Both the position numbers and the translations under genes were made by a program. From Rariglobus hedericola (GTDB lineage: Bacteria; Verrucomicrobiota; Verrucomicrobiia; Opitutales; Opitutaceae), in NCBI RefSeq assembly GCF_007559335.1, contig NZ_VMBG01000004.1, positions 90,241 to 154,240 on the forward strand: a stretch of DNA of 64,000 bases, given 5' to 3'. Under the pieces are notes generated by a model. The model did no database searches. It was not told where the DNA came from and saw only the letters and a list, made by a program, of their open reading frames with translations. This document shows positions 1-11,123 of the stretch, in pieces (position 1 is the stretch's first letter; every line of letters starts with the position of its first letter).

Positions 1-1665
1 GGTGATCCGGATGCCGGCGTGTGGGAAGTGGTGCTCGAGCAAAACCTGCACGGCTGGCTCTACTGGTATCATGTCGATGGTCCGCGTGACGCTTTCGGGT
101 TGTTTGACCCGACGCATCGCGTGCTGGACCCTTACGCACTGGCAACGGTGACGCAGATCGGGCCGGCCATCGTGCTCGACTCCGCCTGGATGGGGCAGGC
201 TGATCGTAGTTTTAAAACGCCCGCCTGGCAGGATCTGGTGATCGCCGAGGCGCATGTGCGCGATCTCGTGGCGCGGGCTCCGGTCGCGTTGGGCGCCGAG
301 GAACGGCGCGGGTTCTCGGGGTTGCGCAAGTGGGTCGAGCATCCGGATTTTTATTTGCATCGTCTTGGTGTGAACTGCGTCGAGCTCCAGCCCATTCAGG
401 AGAACGACGCAAAGACGCCCGATGAGTATCATTGGGGCTACATGACGAATAACTTCTTCGCGCCCCACAGCGGTTATTCGGTCGATCCGGAAAAGGCCAG
501 TGGGGTAAAGGAATTCCAGGAGTTGGTGGCGGCGTTTCACGCGCGCGGCATCGCGGTGGTTCTGGATGTGGTTTACAACCATGTCGGTGAACCGGCGCAC
601 CTGATGTTTGTGGACCGGCTTTATTACTTCGAACAGGACGGCACGGGGCAGTTGTCCAACTGGAGCGGCTGCGGCAACGACCTGCGGTGCGGTGCTGCCA
701 TGACGACGCGGCTCATCATCGACAGCTGCCGCCATCTGATCGAAACGTATGGCATCGATGGATTTCGTTTCGACTTGGCGGATCTCGTGAGTGCGCCGGT
801 GCTCAAGCAAGTCGAGATGGCGCTCAAGCGCGTGAAGCCGGATGTGATTCTCATCGCCGAGCCGTGGAGTTTTCGCGGACACATCGCGGGCGAACTGCGC
901 GACACCGGCTGGGCGTCATGGAACGATGGATACCGGAATTTTGTGCGCGACTACGTGCGTGGCGGCGGCACCCGCGAAGGCTTTGAATATGCCTTGAAGG
1001 GATCGCCATGGTATTACGCCAAGTGGCCGGCGCAGACGGTCAATTACACCGAGTCGCACGACGACAAAACGTGGATCGACAACATTACCGAGAATTCCAA
1101 CGGCAACGGCGACACGCCCACCGCCAATGATCGCCGTCGCACGCATTTGATGGCCGCCACGCTGTTCATGTCGGTCGGAATTCCGATGCTATCGTCGGGG
1201 CAGGATTTTATCCGCTCCAAGCAGGGCATCCATAATACCTACCAGATGGGCGAGGTGAACGCCCTCGATTACCGGCGGATTTACCGGTTTCCCTCCACGC
1301 ACACGTATTTCGCCGACTGGATCGCGTTCCGCCGCTCGGATGCCGGGCGGCTCGTCCGCCATTTTTCACGGGCGAGTGAGTTGTTCTTCCAGTTTTATTG
1401 GGCCTACGACACGGCTGCAGCCGCGGTGATTTACAATGCGGATCTATCCCAAGGTCCAACCCAGCTGTTGTTTACGATTAATAACACGCTTAACGACGTG
1501 ACGATCCACCTCGGCGAAAACGTGCCTCTGTCGGGCTGGCGGCAATTGGCGGATCACGAGCGTTTTTTCCGGGGAATCCATCGCGATACACTGGTGCAAG
1601 CGGTGACGTCGGAGCTCTTCGTGCCGGCCTTGGGCTGCGGTTTGTGGGTGCGTGAGACCATGTAG
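1..1665 (+). CDS. Pullulanase-type GH13 glycoside hydrolase, 5' end missing
   Basis: The frame is open from the first base, so the start lies outside the window; the GTG at 19 is internal. The product should hydrolyse or rearrange alpha-glucans (glycogen or starch debranching). What is seen: a short N-terminal stretch like the end of a CBM48 module, then the four GH13 regions: DVVYNH at 565-582, GFRFDLAD near 760-783 (nucleophile Asp), IAEPW with the acid/base Glu at 859-861, and the His-Asp pair at 1057-1062. It ends with a beta-sandwich-like tail. Family assignment is firm; pullulanase versus GlgX-like debranching enzyme cannot be settled without the N-terminus. It precedes the glycolytic cluster, which fits glycogen use. 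Confidence 0.88.
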   Translation, partial: GDPDAGVWEVVLEQNLHGWLYWYHVDGPRDAFGLFDPTHRVLDPYALATVTQIGPAIVLDSAWMGQADRSFKTPAWQDLVIAEAHVRDLVARAPVALGAEERRGFSGLRKWVEHPDFYLHRLGVNCVELQPIQENDAKTPDEYHWGYMTNNFFAPHSGYSVDPEKASGVKEFQELVAAFHARGIAVVLDVVYNHVGEPAHLMFVDRLYYFEQDGTGQLSNWSGCGNDLRCGAAMTTRLIIDSCRHLIETYGIDGFRFDLADLVSAPVLKQVEMALKRVKPDVILIAEPWSFRGHIAGELRDTGWASWNDGYRNFVRDYVRGGGTREGFEYALKGSPWYYAKWPAQTVNYTESHDDKTWIDNITENSNGNGDTPTANDRRRTHLMAATLFMSVGIPMLSSGQDFIRSKQGIHNTYQMGEVNALDYRRIYRFPSTHTYFADWIAFRRSDAGRLVRHFSRASELFFQFYWAYDTAAAAVIYNADLSQGPTQLLFTINNTLNDVTIHLGENVPLSGWRQLADHERFFRGIHRDTLVQAVTSELFVPALGCGLWVRETM

Positions 1666-1806
1666 ACCCGGTCGACTCGCAATAAACGCAGGGGATTTGC
1701 CCGCAGATGCACAGCCAAAACCCTTGCCAAGCCCATTGCCGCCACCTTCCATAGTCATCCCGTGTCTGCATGGCACGGTTAACCTGTAACAGTAATCAAC
1801 TCATAG

Positions 1807-2868
<1,062 letters not shown>

Positions 2869-2889
2869 TCGTTCAACTCCCGAACTATC

Positions 2890-2963
2890 TTAACCACGGA
2901 TAGCACGGATTTACACGGATGAGGTTTCATCCATCCGTGTTCATCCGTGTAATCCGTGGTTAA
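2890..2963. repeat. 33-bp inverted repeat built of CACGGAT units (gap-pgk spacer)
   Basis: The spacer is almost entirely one palindrome. Each arm starts TTAACCACGGAT and contains three CACGGAT units spaced 9-10 bases apart; the arms match except at the two short spacers between units. It would form a long hairpin just after gap. No T-tract follows, so it is not a standard terminator. It looks like an intergenic repeat element. Confidence 0.85.
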
Positions 2964-2981
2964 TTTTTTCCCTCTATCATC

Positions 2982-4226
2982 ATGGCCAAATTCAAAACCA
3001 TCCGCGACCTCGACCTCGCCGGCAAACGCGTGTTCATTCGCGTCGATTTCAACGTCCCCCAGGACAAGAAGACCGGTGCCATCACCAACAACGCCCGCAT
3101 CGTCGCCGCGCTGCCCACGATCCAATACGCCCTCGATAAAGGCGCGTCCGTCGTCCTCGCCAGCCACCTCGGCCGTCCGGATGGCCAGGTGATCGAGAAG
3201 TTCTCCCTCAAGCCCATCGCCGCCGAACTCGAAAAAGTTCTCGGCAAGCCCGTGGTCTTCGCCGCCGATTGCGTGGGTCCCGTCGCTGAAGCCGCTGCCG
3301 CCGCGCTCAAGCCCGGTGAGGTTCTCCTCCTTGAAAACCTCCGCTTCCACATCGAGGAAGAGGGCAAGGTCAAGAACGAGGACGGCACCTCCACCAAGGC
3401 CGATCCGGCCAAGGTCACCGAGTTCCGCGCCGGTCTCTCCAAGCTCGCCGATGTTTACGTCAACGACGCCTTCGGCACCGCCCACCGCGCCCACAGCTCC
3501 ATGGTTGGCGTGACCCTGCCGATCAAAGCCGCCGGTTTCCTCATGGAGGCCGAGCTCAAGGCTTTCGCGAAGGTCCTCGAGACCCCCGATCGCCCGCTAC
3601 TCGCCATCCTCGGCGGCGCCAAGATCGCGGACAAAATCCCGCTCATCAAAAACCTCATCGATAAAGCCGACAAAATCATCATCGGCGGCGGCATGGCCTA
3701 CACCTTCCACAAGGTTCTCCGTGGCACGCCAATCGGCGCCAGCCTCTACGATCCCGAGGGTGCCAAGATTGTCGAAGAGCTCGTCGCCAAGGCTTTTGCC
3801 CGCAACGTCGAGCTGATCTTCCCGATCGACTTCATCTGCGGCGACAAATTCGCACCGGACGCCAACACCCAGCCCGCTGATCTCGCCACCGGTATCCCCG
3901 ATGGTTGGGAAGGCATGGACGCCGGCCCGAAGTCCATCGAGCTCTACCGCAACGCCATCCTGTCCTCCAAGACGATCATCTGGAACGGACCTGCCGGCGT
4001 GTTCGAGTTCGACAAGTTCGCCGGTGCGACCAAGGCCATGGCCGATGCCATCGCCGAGGCGACCGCCAACGGCGCGACCACGATTGTCGGCGGCGGCGAC
4101 ACCGCCACGGCCGCCAAGAAATTCGGCGTCGCCAAGAAAGTCACCCACTGCTCCACCGGCGGCGGCGCTTCCCTCGAATACCTCGAAGGCAAAGCCCTCC
4201 CCGGCGTCGTGTTTTTGGAAAACTGA
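2982..4226 (+). CDS. pgk: Phosphoglycerate kinase
   Basis: 414 residues, slightly longer than the common 390-400. It transfers phosphate from 1,3-bisphosphoglycerate to ADP. Seen: the N-terminal substrate-binding RVDFNVP motif, SHLGRP, the HRAHSS segment, [12 protein letters not shown], and the C-terminal nucleotide-binding [11 protein letters not shown] followed by [21 protein letters not shown] at 2982 lies just after the palindromic spacer. The last codons and the TGA stop are part of a perfect-looking hairpin whose loop is the stop codon itself (see 4209-4240). Confidence 0.98.
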   Translation: MAKFKTIRDLDLAGKRVFIRVDFNVPQDKKTGAITNNARIVAALPTIQYALDKGASVVLASHLGRPDGQVIEKFSLKPIAAELEKVLGKPVVFAADCVGPVAEAAAAALKPGEVLLLENLRFHIEEEGKVKNEDGTSTKADPAKVTEFRAGLSKLADVYVNDAFGTAHRAHSSMVGVTLPIKAAGFLMEAELKAFAKVLETPDRPLLAILGGAKIADKIPLIKNLIDKADKIIIGGGMAYTFHKVLRGTPIGASLYDPEGAKIVEELVAKAFARNVELIFPIDFICGDKFAPDANTQPADLATGIPDGWEGMDAGPKSIELYRNAILSSKTIIWNGPAGVFEFDKFAGATKAMADAIAEATANGATTIVGGGDTATAAKKFGVAKKVTHCSTGGGASLEYLEGKALPGVVFLEN

Positions 4227-4240
4227 GTTTTCCAAAACAC
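4209..4240 (+). repeat. Hairpin with the pgk stop codon as its loop
   Basis: A 14-bp stem (GTGTTTT-GGAAAAC against GTTTTCCAAAACAC, with one bulged T) encloses exactly the TGA stop of pgk at 4224-4226. The left arm is the last coding sequence of pgk. There is no following T-tract, so it is not a canonical terminator; it may be an mRNA-stabilising or read-through-limiting structure, or the trace of an inverted duplication. Confidence 0.8.
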
Positions 4241-4243
4241 GAC

Positions 4244-4321
4244 GAGTTGAAGTTGGAAGTTGAAGTTTAAGGCCCGCATTTCGGACTGAATTCTGCTCTT
4301 CCAACTTCAACTTAAACTTTC
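4244..4321. repeat. GTTGAAGTTGGAAG inverted repeat (pgk-tpiA spacer)
   Basis: The left side (4244-4270) is a tandem of GAAGTT-type units; the right side (4298-4321) holds the complementary CTTCCAACTTCAA. At least 13 bases pair (TTGAAGTTGGAAG). With the pgk stop hairpin it fills the 113-base spacer before tpiA. No function recognised. Confidence 0.7.
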
Positions 4322-4339
4322 CTCTTAAATTTTATTACC

Positions 4340-5110
<771 letters not shown>

Positions 5111-5148
5111 CCTGATACCCGGCGCGTTTATCCCGCGCTTGAGTAATT

Positions 5149-5182
5149 AAAAAGGCGGTCCTGAAAAGGACCGCCTTTTTTA
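5149..5182 (+). terminator. Rho-independent terminator after tpiA
   Basis: A GGCGGTCC/GGACCGCC stem with a four-base loop is flanked by A-tract and T-tract, so it can act in both directions; it lies between the converging ends of tpiA and the solute-binding protein gene. Confidence 0.92.
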
Positions 5183-5209
5183 ATGTCCGCTTGGGGAATC
5201 CCCCGAGGG

Positions 5210-6805
5210 TTAGCGCACGGGTTCGGCGAGGTTGAGCGAGGTCCAGGCGGTGAGCGTTTCCAAGAGCGTCTGGCTTTCTTCGTTTTCGCGCAGTTTGCTT
5301 AGCAGCCGTTCGTTTTCCGGCGTGGTGCGAAGTTCTTGGGAGAAGGCGGCGATCACGCTGTCCTGGCGTTGGACCACCTTGTTTTGCTGAATGACGGCGC
5401 GGGTCAGATCTTCGCGGATGGCATCGCCGAGATTCGCTTTCAGGCTATTGCGGTAGGCTTCCACCGTGCCATTGGGTCCGAGCAGTTTATTGCGCTCATT
5501 GCCGATGACGCGGCCGGCATTTTGCAGACCGAGCGTGCTGAATTCAGGGCCGTTGCGCACACCCTTCAGTTGAGGATAGAAAGGCTTGAGTTCATTGCTC
5601 GGCTCGACGCCCACGATGGCGGGCAGCCAGCCACTGGCTTCGGCGAACAAGCGGTTGCCACGCTGGGAAGTCAGGAACTGCAGGAAGTCGACGGCGATTT
5701 CGGGATACTTGGACTGGCGCGTGAGACTGAAAGTCGCGCTGGTGGAGACACTACCTTCCGAAGGTTGCCCAAGCACGAACTCACCGTAGCCGCTCGTGCC
5801 GGGCGCGGGCACCGGCAGGTCGAATACGCCGAGATCAAATGCGGCCTGATCCTCGAAGCTGCCGTAATCCCAGCTACCGGTGTAGACCATGAGGGCACCG
5901 CCTTGGAGGAATTTAAATACGCAGTCTTCGCGGGAGATCGCTTCGTAGCCGGGCTGAAAAAGCGTGCTCACGTCGCGCATGATTTCGAGGCCGGAGACGA
6001 TCTCGGGCGTGTCCATCGACCACCGGTTACGAACGTAATCCAGGCCAAACTCGTTATTGGTGACGCTATGCAGGGGGCTGCCGTAGAGTTGGGTAGTCAG
6101 CTTCTGCGTCTGGCTGCTGCTCAGGCGCTGATAGACGGCGTTGGCGTGGTAAACCGAAGAGAGAAAAGGCACGACTTTACGCGTGGACTTCTTCGCCTCG
6201 GCGGTGAAACGCTGGCACACTTCGACCAGTTCGGCGTAGGTTTTGGGCGGGGGCGTATTGCCCAGCAGCTCGCGCCACAACGTGCGGTTGTAAATGAAGC
6301 GGTTGGTGAACTGCGAGACGGGCACGCCGTAGTAATCGAGCAATTGGGGGTGGTAAGCCGCGTCGTTGTCGAGGCCGTCGATAAACGTGTTGCGCCAGGA
6401 GAAGTCGGCGATCGGGTTGCCGGCATTGTAGGGATTGGGCTTTTCGATCCAGTCCGTGAGCGGGATGAAGTAACGCGAGATGATCGCGGAATCATTGTTG
6501 CGCATCTCGATGAGATCAGGGGCAAACCCACCGACCAGACGCGTCATGAACCACTGGGCGTAAGTGCGCTCCGGCACGGCGATGATCTCAATCGTTACGC
6601 CGGGGTGTTCGGCCATGTAAACCTTGGCGATTTGCTCAAAGGCTTTGCGAACGGGGGGCTCGAGCTGCCAGTGGGCCAGACGGATGATCTGCTGGTTGGG
6701 ATTGGCCTCGTTGGCCGAGCGGCGCCAGATATTGAGACTGGCGGCGGCGAAAGTGAGGATTAGCAGGCTGAAGCCTGTGATCATGAGGAGATTTTCGCGT
6801 TTCAT
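5210..6805 (-). CDS. Extracellular solute-binding protein (family 1, sugar type)
   Basis: 531 residues. A hydrophobic segment at residues 6-23 followed by arginines looks like an uncleaved anchor or signal peptide. The rest resembles ABC sugar-binding proteins: an N-terminal lobe beginning IIRLAHWQLEPP, and an APDLIEMRN segment typical of family 1 binding proteins. It is longer than usual (about 400-450) through a C-terminal helical, charged extension. No permease or ATPase lies beside it. Its start overlaps the stop of the upstream TPR-like gene by four bases, so the two are translationally coupled. Ligand unknown. Confidence 0.8.
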   Translation of the reverse strand: MKRENLLMITGFSLLILTFAAASLNIWRRSANEANPNQQIIRLAHWQLEPPVRKAFEQIAKVYMAEHPGVTIEIIAVPERTYAQWFMTRLVGGFAPDLIEMRNNDSAIISRYFIPLTDWIEKPNPYNAGNPIADFSWRNTFIDGLDNDAAYHPQLLDYYGVPVSQFTNRFIYNRTLWRELLGNTPPPKTYAELVEVCQRFTAEAKKSTRKVVPFLSSVYHANAVYQRLSSSQTQKLTTQLYGSPLHSVTNNEFGLDYVRNRWSMDTPEIVSGLEIMRDVSTLFQPGYEAISREDCVFKFLQGGALMVYTGSWDYGSFEDQAAFDLGVFDLPVPAPGTSGYGEFVLGQPSEGSVSTSATFSLTRQSKYPEIAVDFLQFLTSQRGNRLFAEASGWLPAIVGVEPSNELKPFYPQLKGVRNGPEFSTLGLQNAGRVIGNERNKLLGPNGTVEAYRNSLKANLGDAIREDLTRAVIQQNKVVQRQDSVIAAFSQELRTTPENERLLSKLRENEESQTLLETLTAWTSLNLAEPVR

Positions 6806-7629
6806 GATTTTTTGTTCAGTTCGACGAGGAAGCCTTCGACCGTCGAGCGGCGGTCGGTGCGGGGGAATTGTTCGAGAAAGAGGGTGTAGTATTTGATCGC
6901 GACGTCCTTGCGGCCTTCGAGGCGGGCGAGATCGCCGATGCGCACGAGCACTTCGACCAACAGGCGGCGCTTGGTCACGCCGGCTTCGTAGGCGGCCAGC
7001 AGGTGGGCGAGTTCCTCGGCGTTGCCGTATTGGAGCCGACGGGCGGCTTCACCGAGCAGCAGGTGCATCTGGACCTTGATGCCGGGATCGGTGATCTGGC
7101 CGGCATCCCGGGTAAAGGCGTCGTAGCGATCACGGCGCTCGGCGGGCGAGACAGGGGCATACAGGCGGGTTACCGCGAGTTTAACCCGTGCGCGCTGGCC
7201 GACCAGTTTTTCGGGGTGGTCCCGAACCAGCTCGGAGAAAATAGCCTCGGCCTTGGCCAGATCGGGGGTGGGGCGCTGAACCTGTTCGATACGGCCCTGA
7301 AAATACCGGGATTCCATGCCGATATCATCACCGGGAGTAGCCGTGCGCAGTTCTTCCAAAATGGCGTAGGCGCGGTCGATATTCGACGAGGTGCGGGGCT
7401 GGACGTTGAGCAGCGAGACGGCCTCGCCAAAACGCAGCGAACGCAGGTCGGCACCGGGTGCTTTCTCCTCCTTGGAGAACGCGGCGTGGGCTTCGTTAAA
7501 AAGGCCAGTGGTCATCTCGTCCCAAGGTGAGGCGGCCGCAGTCAGTGCGACCGAAAAAAGCACGGCGCCCAGACTCCGGCGGGCAAGCACGCAGGCTCGC
7601 GGGTGGCGTTTAAACAGGGTAGTCATCAT
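6802..7629 (-). CDS. Exported TPR-like protein
   Basis: 275 residues with a basic N-terminus and a hydrophobic signal segment at about residues 15-34, so probably periplasmic. The remainder is helical with weak tetratricopeptide character: repeated A/L/Y spacing, YAILEEL, AEAIFSELV, and a final IKYYTLFLEQFP unit typical of a TPR. No catalytic motif is visible. It overlaps the following solute-binding protein gene by ATGA, suggesting that the two act together at the cell envelope. Start chosen at the first Met; a second Met follows immediately. Confidence 0.65.
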   Translation of the reverse strand: MMTTLFKRHPRACVLARRSLGAVLFSVALTAAASPWDEMTTGLFNEAHAAFSKEEKAPGADLRSLRFGEAVSLLNVQPRTSSNIDRAYAILEELRTATPGDDIGMESRYFQGRIEQVQRPTPDLAKAEAIFSELVRDHPEKLVGQRARVKLAVTRLYAPVSPAERRDRYDAFTRDAGQITDPGIKVQMHLLLGEAARRLQYGNAEELAHLLAAYEAGVTKRRLLVEVLVRIGDLARLEGRKDVAIKYYTLFLEQFPRTDRRSTVEGFLVELNKKS

Positions 7630-7772
7630 AATCGCGAATCAGCTAGACGAACACTTGAAACGCAGATTGCAAGCGAGAGAGTCGCGAGGGGCTCGCCAAC
7701 AGCCGCAGTTCGAGTGAGCCGTATTCATCTCGTGCATTGACGCGGACTTTCGCCCGACCTTTCCTTCGACGC

Positions 7773-8510
7773 ATGAGTGACAATCCGGTGACCAACGCGA
7801 CGACCAAGTATAAACGCATCGTGCTCAAATTGAGCGGCGAAGTTCTGAGCGGGAAATCCAACAACCCCATCGATGCCGGTGTGCTCGAGCGCATCTGTGC
7901 GCAGGTGAAAGAAATCCGCGACATGGGCGTCGAGGTCTGCGTCGTGATCGGTGGCGGCAACATCTTCCGCGGCCTGCAAGGCGAGAAGCGCGGCGTCGAT
8001 CGCACCACCGGCGACTACATGGGCATGCTTGCGACGGTGATCAACTCCCTCGCGCTTATGGATTGTCTCGAAAAAATGGGTGTGCCCACCCGCGTGCAGA
8101 GCGCCATCCCGATGAACCAGGTCGCCGAGCCGTTCATCCTTCGTCGTGCCATGCGCCACCTTGAAAAGGGCCGCGTTGTCATCTTCGCCGCCGGCACCGG
8201 CAATCCGTATTTCTCGACCGACACCACGGCGGCCCTGCGCGCCTCGGAGATGCATGCCGACATCATCATGAAGGCGACCAAGGTCGACGGCATCTACGAC
8301 AAGGACCCCAAGAAGCACACTGATGCCGTCAAATACGACGAGATCACCTACATCGATGCGCTCCGTCAGCGTCTCAACGTGATGGATTCGACCGCGTTCT
8401 CTCTTTGCTTGGACAACAACGTGCCGATTCTCGTGTTCGACCTCAACGATCCGCATGCCATCGAGAAGGCCGTTACCGGCCAAAAGGTCGGCACGCTTGT
8501 TCACGGCTGA
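7773..8510 (+). CDS. pyrH: UMP kinase
   Basis: 245 residues. It phosphorylates UMP to UDP in the cytoplasm. It belongs to the amino-acid-kinase fold: RIVLKLSGE at the N-terminus, [10 protein letters not shown] (UMP binding), the TADYMGM-like [11 protein letters not shown] segment, and [17 protein letters not shown]. The ATG at 7773 was chosen over a TTG at 7737 because conserved sequence starts about 14 residues after it. It is followed by frr, a classical pyrH-frr pair. Confidence 0.97.
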   Translation: MSDNPVTNATTKYKRIVLKLSGEVLSGKSNNPIDAGVLERICAQVKEIRDMGVEVCVVIGGGNIFRGLQGEKRGVDRTTGDYMGMLATVINSLALMDCLEKMGVPTRVQSAIPMNQVAEPFILRRAMRHLEKGRVVIFAAGTGNPYFSTDTTAALRASEMHADIIMKATKVDGIYDKDPKKHTDAVKYDEITYIDALRQRLNVMDSTAFSLCLDNNVPILVFDLNDPHAIEKAVTGQKVGTLVHG

Positions 8511-8516
8511 TTTTGC

Positions 8517-8562
8517 GTTTCCGGCTCTCAGCTCCAGACTCTTAGCTCTTAACTTTCCGCTC
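8517..8562 (+). repeat. AGCTCTTA-type degenerate spacer repeat (pyrH-frr)
   Basis: The pyrH-frr spacer consists of overlapping imperfect units of the type CTCAGCTC / CTCTTAGCTCTTAACT. It is a third kind of repeat-filled intergenic spacer in the first 9 kb. Function unknown. Confidence 0.45.
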
Positions 8563-8564
8563 CC

Positions 8565-9110
8565 ATGTCCCATCCCGTCCTAAACGAAACTCAGGTTAAA
8601 ATGAAAAAAGCCGTGGACCATACGCTCCACGAGTTTTCCAATATTCACACCGGCAAGGCCAATCCTTCCATGGTCGAAGGAATCATGGTCGAGGCTTACG
8701 GCGCGATGGTTCGCATCAAGGACTGCGCGGCCATCTCGACGCCCGATGCCCGCCAGATCTTGATCCAGCCGTGGGACAAGGGCCTCACCCAGGCCATCTC
8801 CAAGGCGATCATGATCGCCAACCTGGGCTTCAATCCTGCCGTTGACGGACAATTCGTCCGCATCCCGCTGGCCGACATGAGCCGCGAGCGCCGCCAGGAG
8901 TTCGTCAAGGTCGCCAACCGCCTCGCCGAGGAAGGCCGCGTGCATGTCCGCAACGTCCGCCGCGACGGACAGGATACGATCAAAAAAGCCAAGCTCCCCG
9001 AGGACGAAGTGAAGCGCGTGGAAAAGGAACTCCAGACGCTTACCGACAAATCCATCGAGGAAATCGCGAAGCACCTCGCTTCGAAAGAAAAGGATCTGCT
9101 CACGGTCTGA
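8565..9110 (+). CDS. frr: Ribosome recycling factor
   Basis: 181 residues, close to the usual 185. It splits post-termination ribosomes together with EF-G. Seen: an N-terminal helix, the HTGKANPSMVEGIMVEAYG segment (family: RTGRASPSLLDGI...YG), LIQPWDKG, and the conserved RIPLADMSRERRQEFVKVA block. The C-terminal helix is rich in Lys and Glu as in the family. ATG at 8565 fits the family start. Confidence 0.97.
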   Translation: MSHPVLNETQVKMKKAVDHTLHEFSNIHTGKANPSMVEGIMVEAYGAMVRIKDCAAISTPDARQILIQPWDKGLTQAISKAIMIANLGFNPAVDGQFVRIPLADMSRERRQEFVKVANRLAEEGRVHVRNVRRDGQDTIKKAKLPEDEVKRVEKELQTLTDKSIEEIAKHLASKEKDLLTV

Positions 9111-9141
9111 GGTCGCCGCCGGCCCCGCGTTTCGTGCCCCT

Positions 9142-10245
9142 GTGAAAACCACCGCGCCCAAGCGTGTCGTCATCAAGCTCGGCACCGGCGTGCTCACGTC
9201 GGGTATCGGCCAACTGAATACGGAGCGCATCGCCGCGCTCGCCGCCGGCGTGGCCGGACTGCGCGCGGCCGGCACCGAGGTGATTGTGGTTTCCTCCGGT
9301 GCGGTCGGCCTCGGCATGGGCCGTCTCGGCCTGAAGAAAAAACCCGCCGACGTTTCCAAAAAACAGGCGTGTGCCGCCATCGGCCAGTCGTTGCTCATGC
9401 AGATCTGGCAACGGGGCTTTGATCCCCATGGACTCACCGCCGCCCAGGTCCTGCTGACTCATGAAGACTTGCGGGGGCGGGATCGTCATCTCGGCGTGAA
9501 GGCGTGCATCGAGGAGCTGATCGCCTACGGCACGATTCCTGTCATCAACGAGAACGACACGGTCAGCGCCGCAGAGATCAAGTTTGGCGACAACGACACG
9601 CTTTCCGCGATGGTAGCCAGCCTCACCGGTGCGCAGCACCTGCTGATCCTTTCCACCGCTCCCGGATTGATCGACATGAAGGGCACGGGCCAGATCGTTC
9701 CCGTCGTTGAAAAAATCACGCCAGAGATCGAGGCGATGGCCGGTGGCACCACCGATATCACCGCGACCGGCGGCATGATCTCCAAGATCACCGCAGCCAA
9801 ACTCGCCGTGCGCGCCGGTTGCGGCGTGTTCATCGCCAGCGGTGCCGAAACCGACATCATTGCACGTCTACTCGGCGGCACGGGGCCCGGCACGTTTTTT
9901 GTGCCGAGCGGCATTCCGCTCGATGCCAAAAAACGCTGGATCGCCTATTTTCAGCGGCCCACGGGCGGCATTCAAATCAACGCCCGCGCCGTCCCTGTGC
10001 TGATGGATGAGGGACGCAGTTTGCTCGCGATCGGTGTGACCGGCGTGACCGGTTCGTTCTCGGAAGGCGACATCGTCAACATCCTTGCCCCCGACGGTAA
10101 AATCCTCGCGCGCGGCGTGGCCACGTTTGATTCACATCAAGTGAAAGCCATTGCGGGCAAAACGAGCGATGAGGTGAAGCCGCTTTATCCCGGTCGCAAA
10201 CGCTTCGAGGTCGTCCATCGCGACAATCTGGTGTTGCTGACCTGA
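9142..10245 (+). CDS. proB: Glutamate 5-kinase with C-terminal PUA domain
   Basis: 367 residues. It phosphorylates glutamate in the first step of proline synthesis. The amino-acid-kinase domain (about 1-250) shows VIKLGTGVLT, VSSGAVGLGMGRLG, INENDTVS and the TGGMISKITAAKLA motif; a PUA domain (about 270-360) follows. Translation starts at GTG 9142, giving the expected N-terminus. proA is not adjacent. It converges with the transglutaminase gene, two bases away. Confidence 0.95.
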   Translation: MKTTAPKRVVIKLGTGVLTSGIGQLNTERIAALAAGVAGLRAAGTEVIVVSSGAVGLGMGRLGLKKKPADVSKKQACAAIGQSLLMQIWQRGFDPHGLTAAQVLLTHEDLRGRDRHLGVKACIEELIAYGTIPVINENDTVSAAEIKFGDNDTLSAMVASLTGAQHLLILSTAPGLIDMKGTGQIVPVVEKITPEIEAMAGGTTDITATGGMISKITAAKLAVRAGCGVFIASGAETDIIARLLGGTGPGTFFVPSGIPLDAKKRWIAYFQRPTGGIQINARAVPVLMDEGRSLLAIGVTGVTGSFSEGDIVNILAPDGKILARGVATFDSHQVKAIAGKTSDEVKPLYPGRKRFEVVHRDNLVLLT

Positions 10246-10247
10246 TT

Positions 10248-11123
10248 TCAGGAATCGTTTTCCGTGGCTTCGGGTTCGGGGCGCACGGTGACCGATATCT
10301 CCATGTCTTTAAACGCTCCGGCCTTGCCGTAGTAACTTCCGGATACAGGCATCACGCCGCGCGGGTGATTGCTCACTCCGGTGACGACATGCCGCGACGT
10401 GGTTTCCTCCCCGATCGACGGGTCGTAGCCGGACCAGCCGCGGCCGGGATGATAGATCTCCGCCCAAGCATGCGTGGACGCTTCGCCAAGAATCGCCGCA
10501 TGGCATTCCAAGTAACCGCTGGCGAAACGTGCGGCGATACCCAGTGAACGCGCCGCTTCGAGCATCAACGTGGCAAGATCGCGGCAGGAACCTCCGCCGG
10601 TTTGCAGCGTTTGCGCGGGAGTGAGCACGCCTTTTTCCTCGCGACGAATATATTTCAATTCGTCGTAAATGTATTCGTTGAGGTTGCGCGCAACGTCCTC
10701 TGCGAAGTCGGGTTTTTTGATACGAAAGTTTTCCAGCCACGTTTTAACCGCAGCCGCATCCTTGGGGTAGGAAAGGCGTTGATACGGCTTTACGGCCACG
10801 CGCTCCAGCGAGTCATAAACCGGAGGCCACGGAGTGATACTGGAAAGTCGTTTACGTCGTTTGACGACCGGGGACATGCGAACCACCAGCGCATTGCTTT
10901 CGATCAGGAGCTCCTTCGAAGGCTTCTCGAATTCCACGGTGGCGACGGAGTTGCCGAACACGTCGCGGCTCCAAGTGAGGTGGGCGGCGGGTTCTATTTT
11001 AACGTTCATGGATTCGACGCGCAGGTCGTGTCCTTCACGGGGACGCAACACCAGCCGATGAGGGCCGAAATGCACTTTTTTTGAATAAAGGTAGCGGGTT
11101 TGGTGCACGATACGGAGTTTCAT
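10248..11123 (-). CDS. Transglutaminase-like cysteine protease-fold protein
   Basis: 291 residues from the ATG at 11123, chosen because the usual N-terminus of the family (MKLRIVHQTRYLY) begins there, not 68 codons upstream. An N-terminal beta domain (about 1-110) is followed by a transglutaminase core with the triad Cys (GGGSCRDLATL), His (THAWAEIY) and Asp (GYDPSIG). Bacterial members probably act as proteases or peptide-bond-processing enzymes; the substrate is unknown. A divergent relative starts 230 bases away (11354), and a third copy lies at 42131. Confidence 0.88.
   Translation of the reverse strand: MKLRIVHQTRYLYSKKVHFGPHRLVLRPREGHDLRVESMNVKIEPAAHLTWSRDVFGNSVATVEFEKPSKELLIESNALVVRMSPVVKRRKRLSSITPWPPVYDSLERVAVKPYQRLSYPKDAAAVKTWLENFRIKKPDFAEDVARNLNEYIYDELKYIRREEKGVLTPAQTLQTGGGSCRDLATLMLEAARSLGIAARFASGYLECHAAILGEASTHAWAEIYHPGRGWSGYDPSIGEETTSRHVVTGVSNHPRGVMPVSGSYYGKAGAFKDMEISVTVRPEPEATENDS

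Noticed and set aside
5336..6763. 475-codon plus-strand frame opposite the solute-binding protein
   Set aside because: Composition typical of antisense shadows; the minus-strand protein has a signal anchor and family features.
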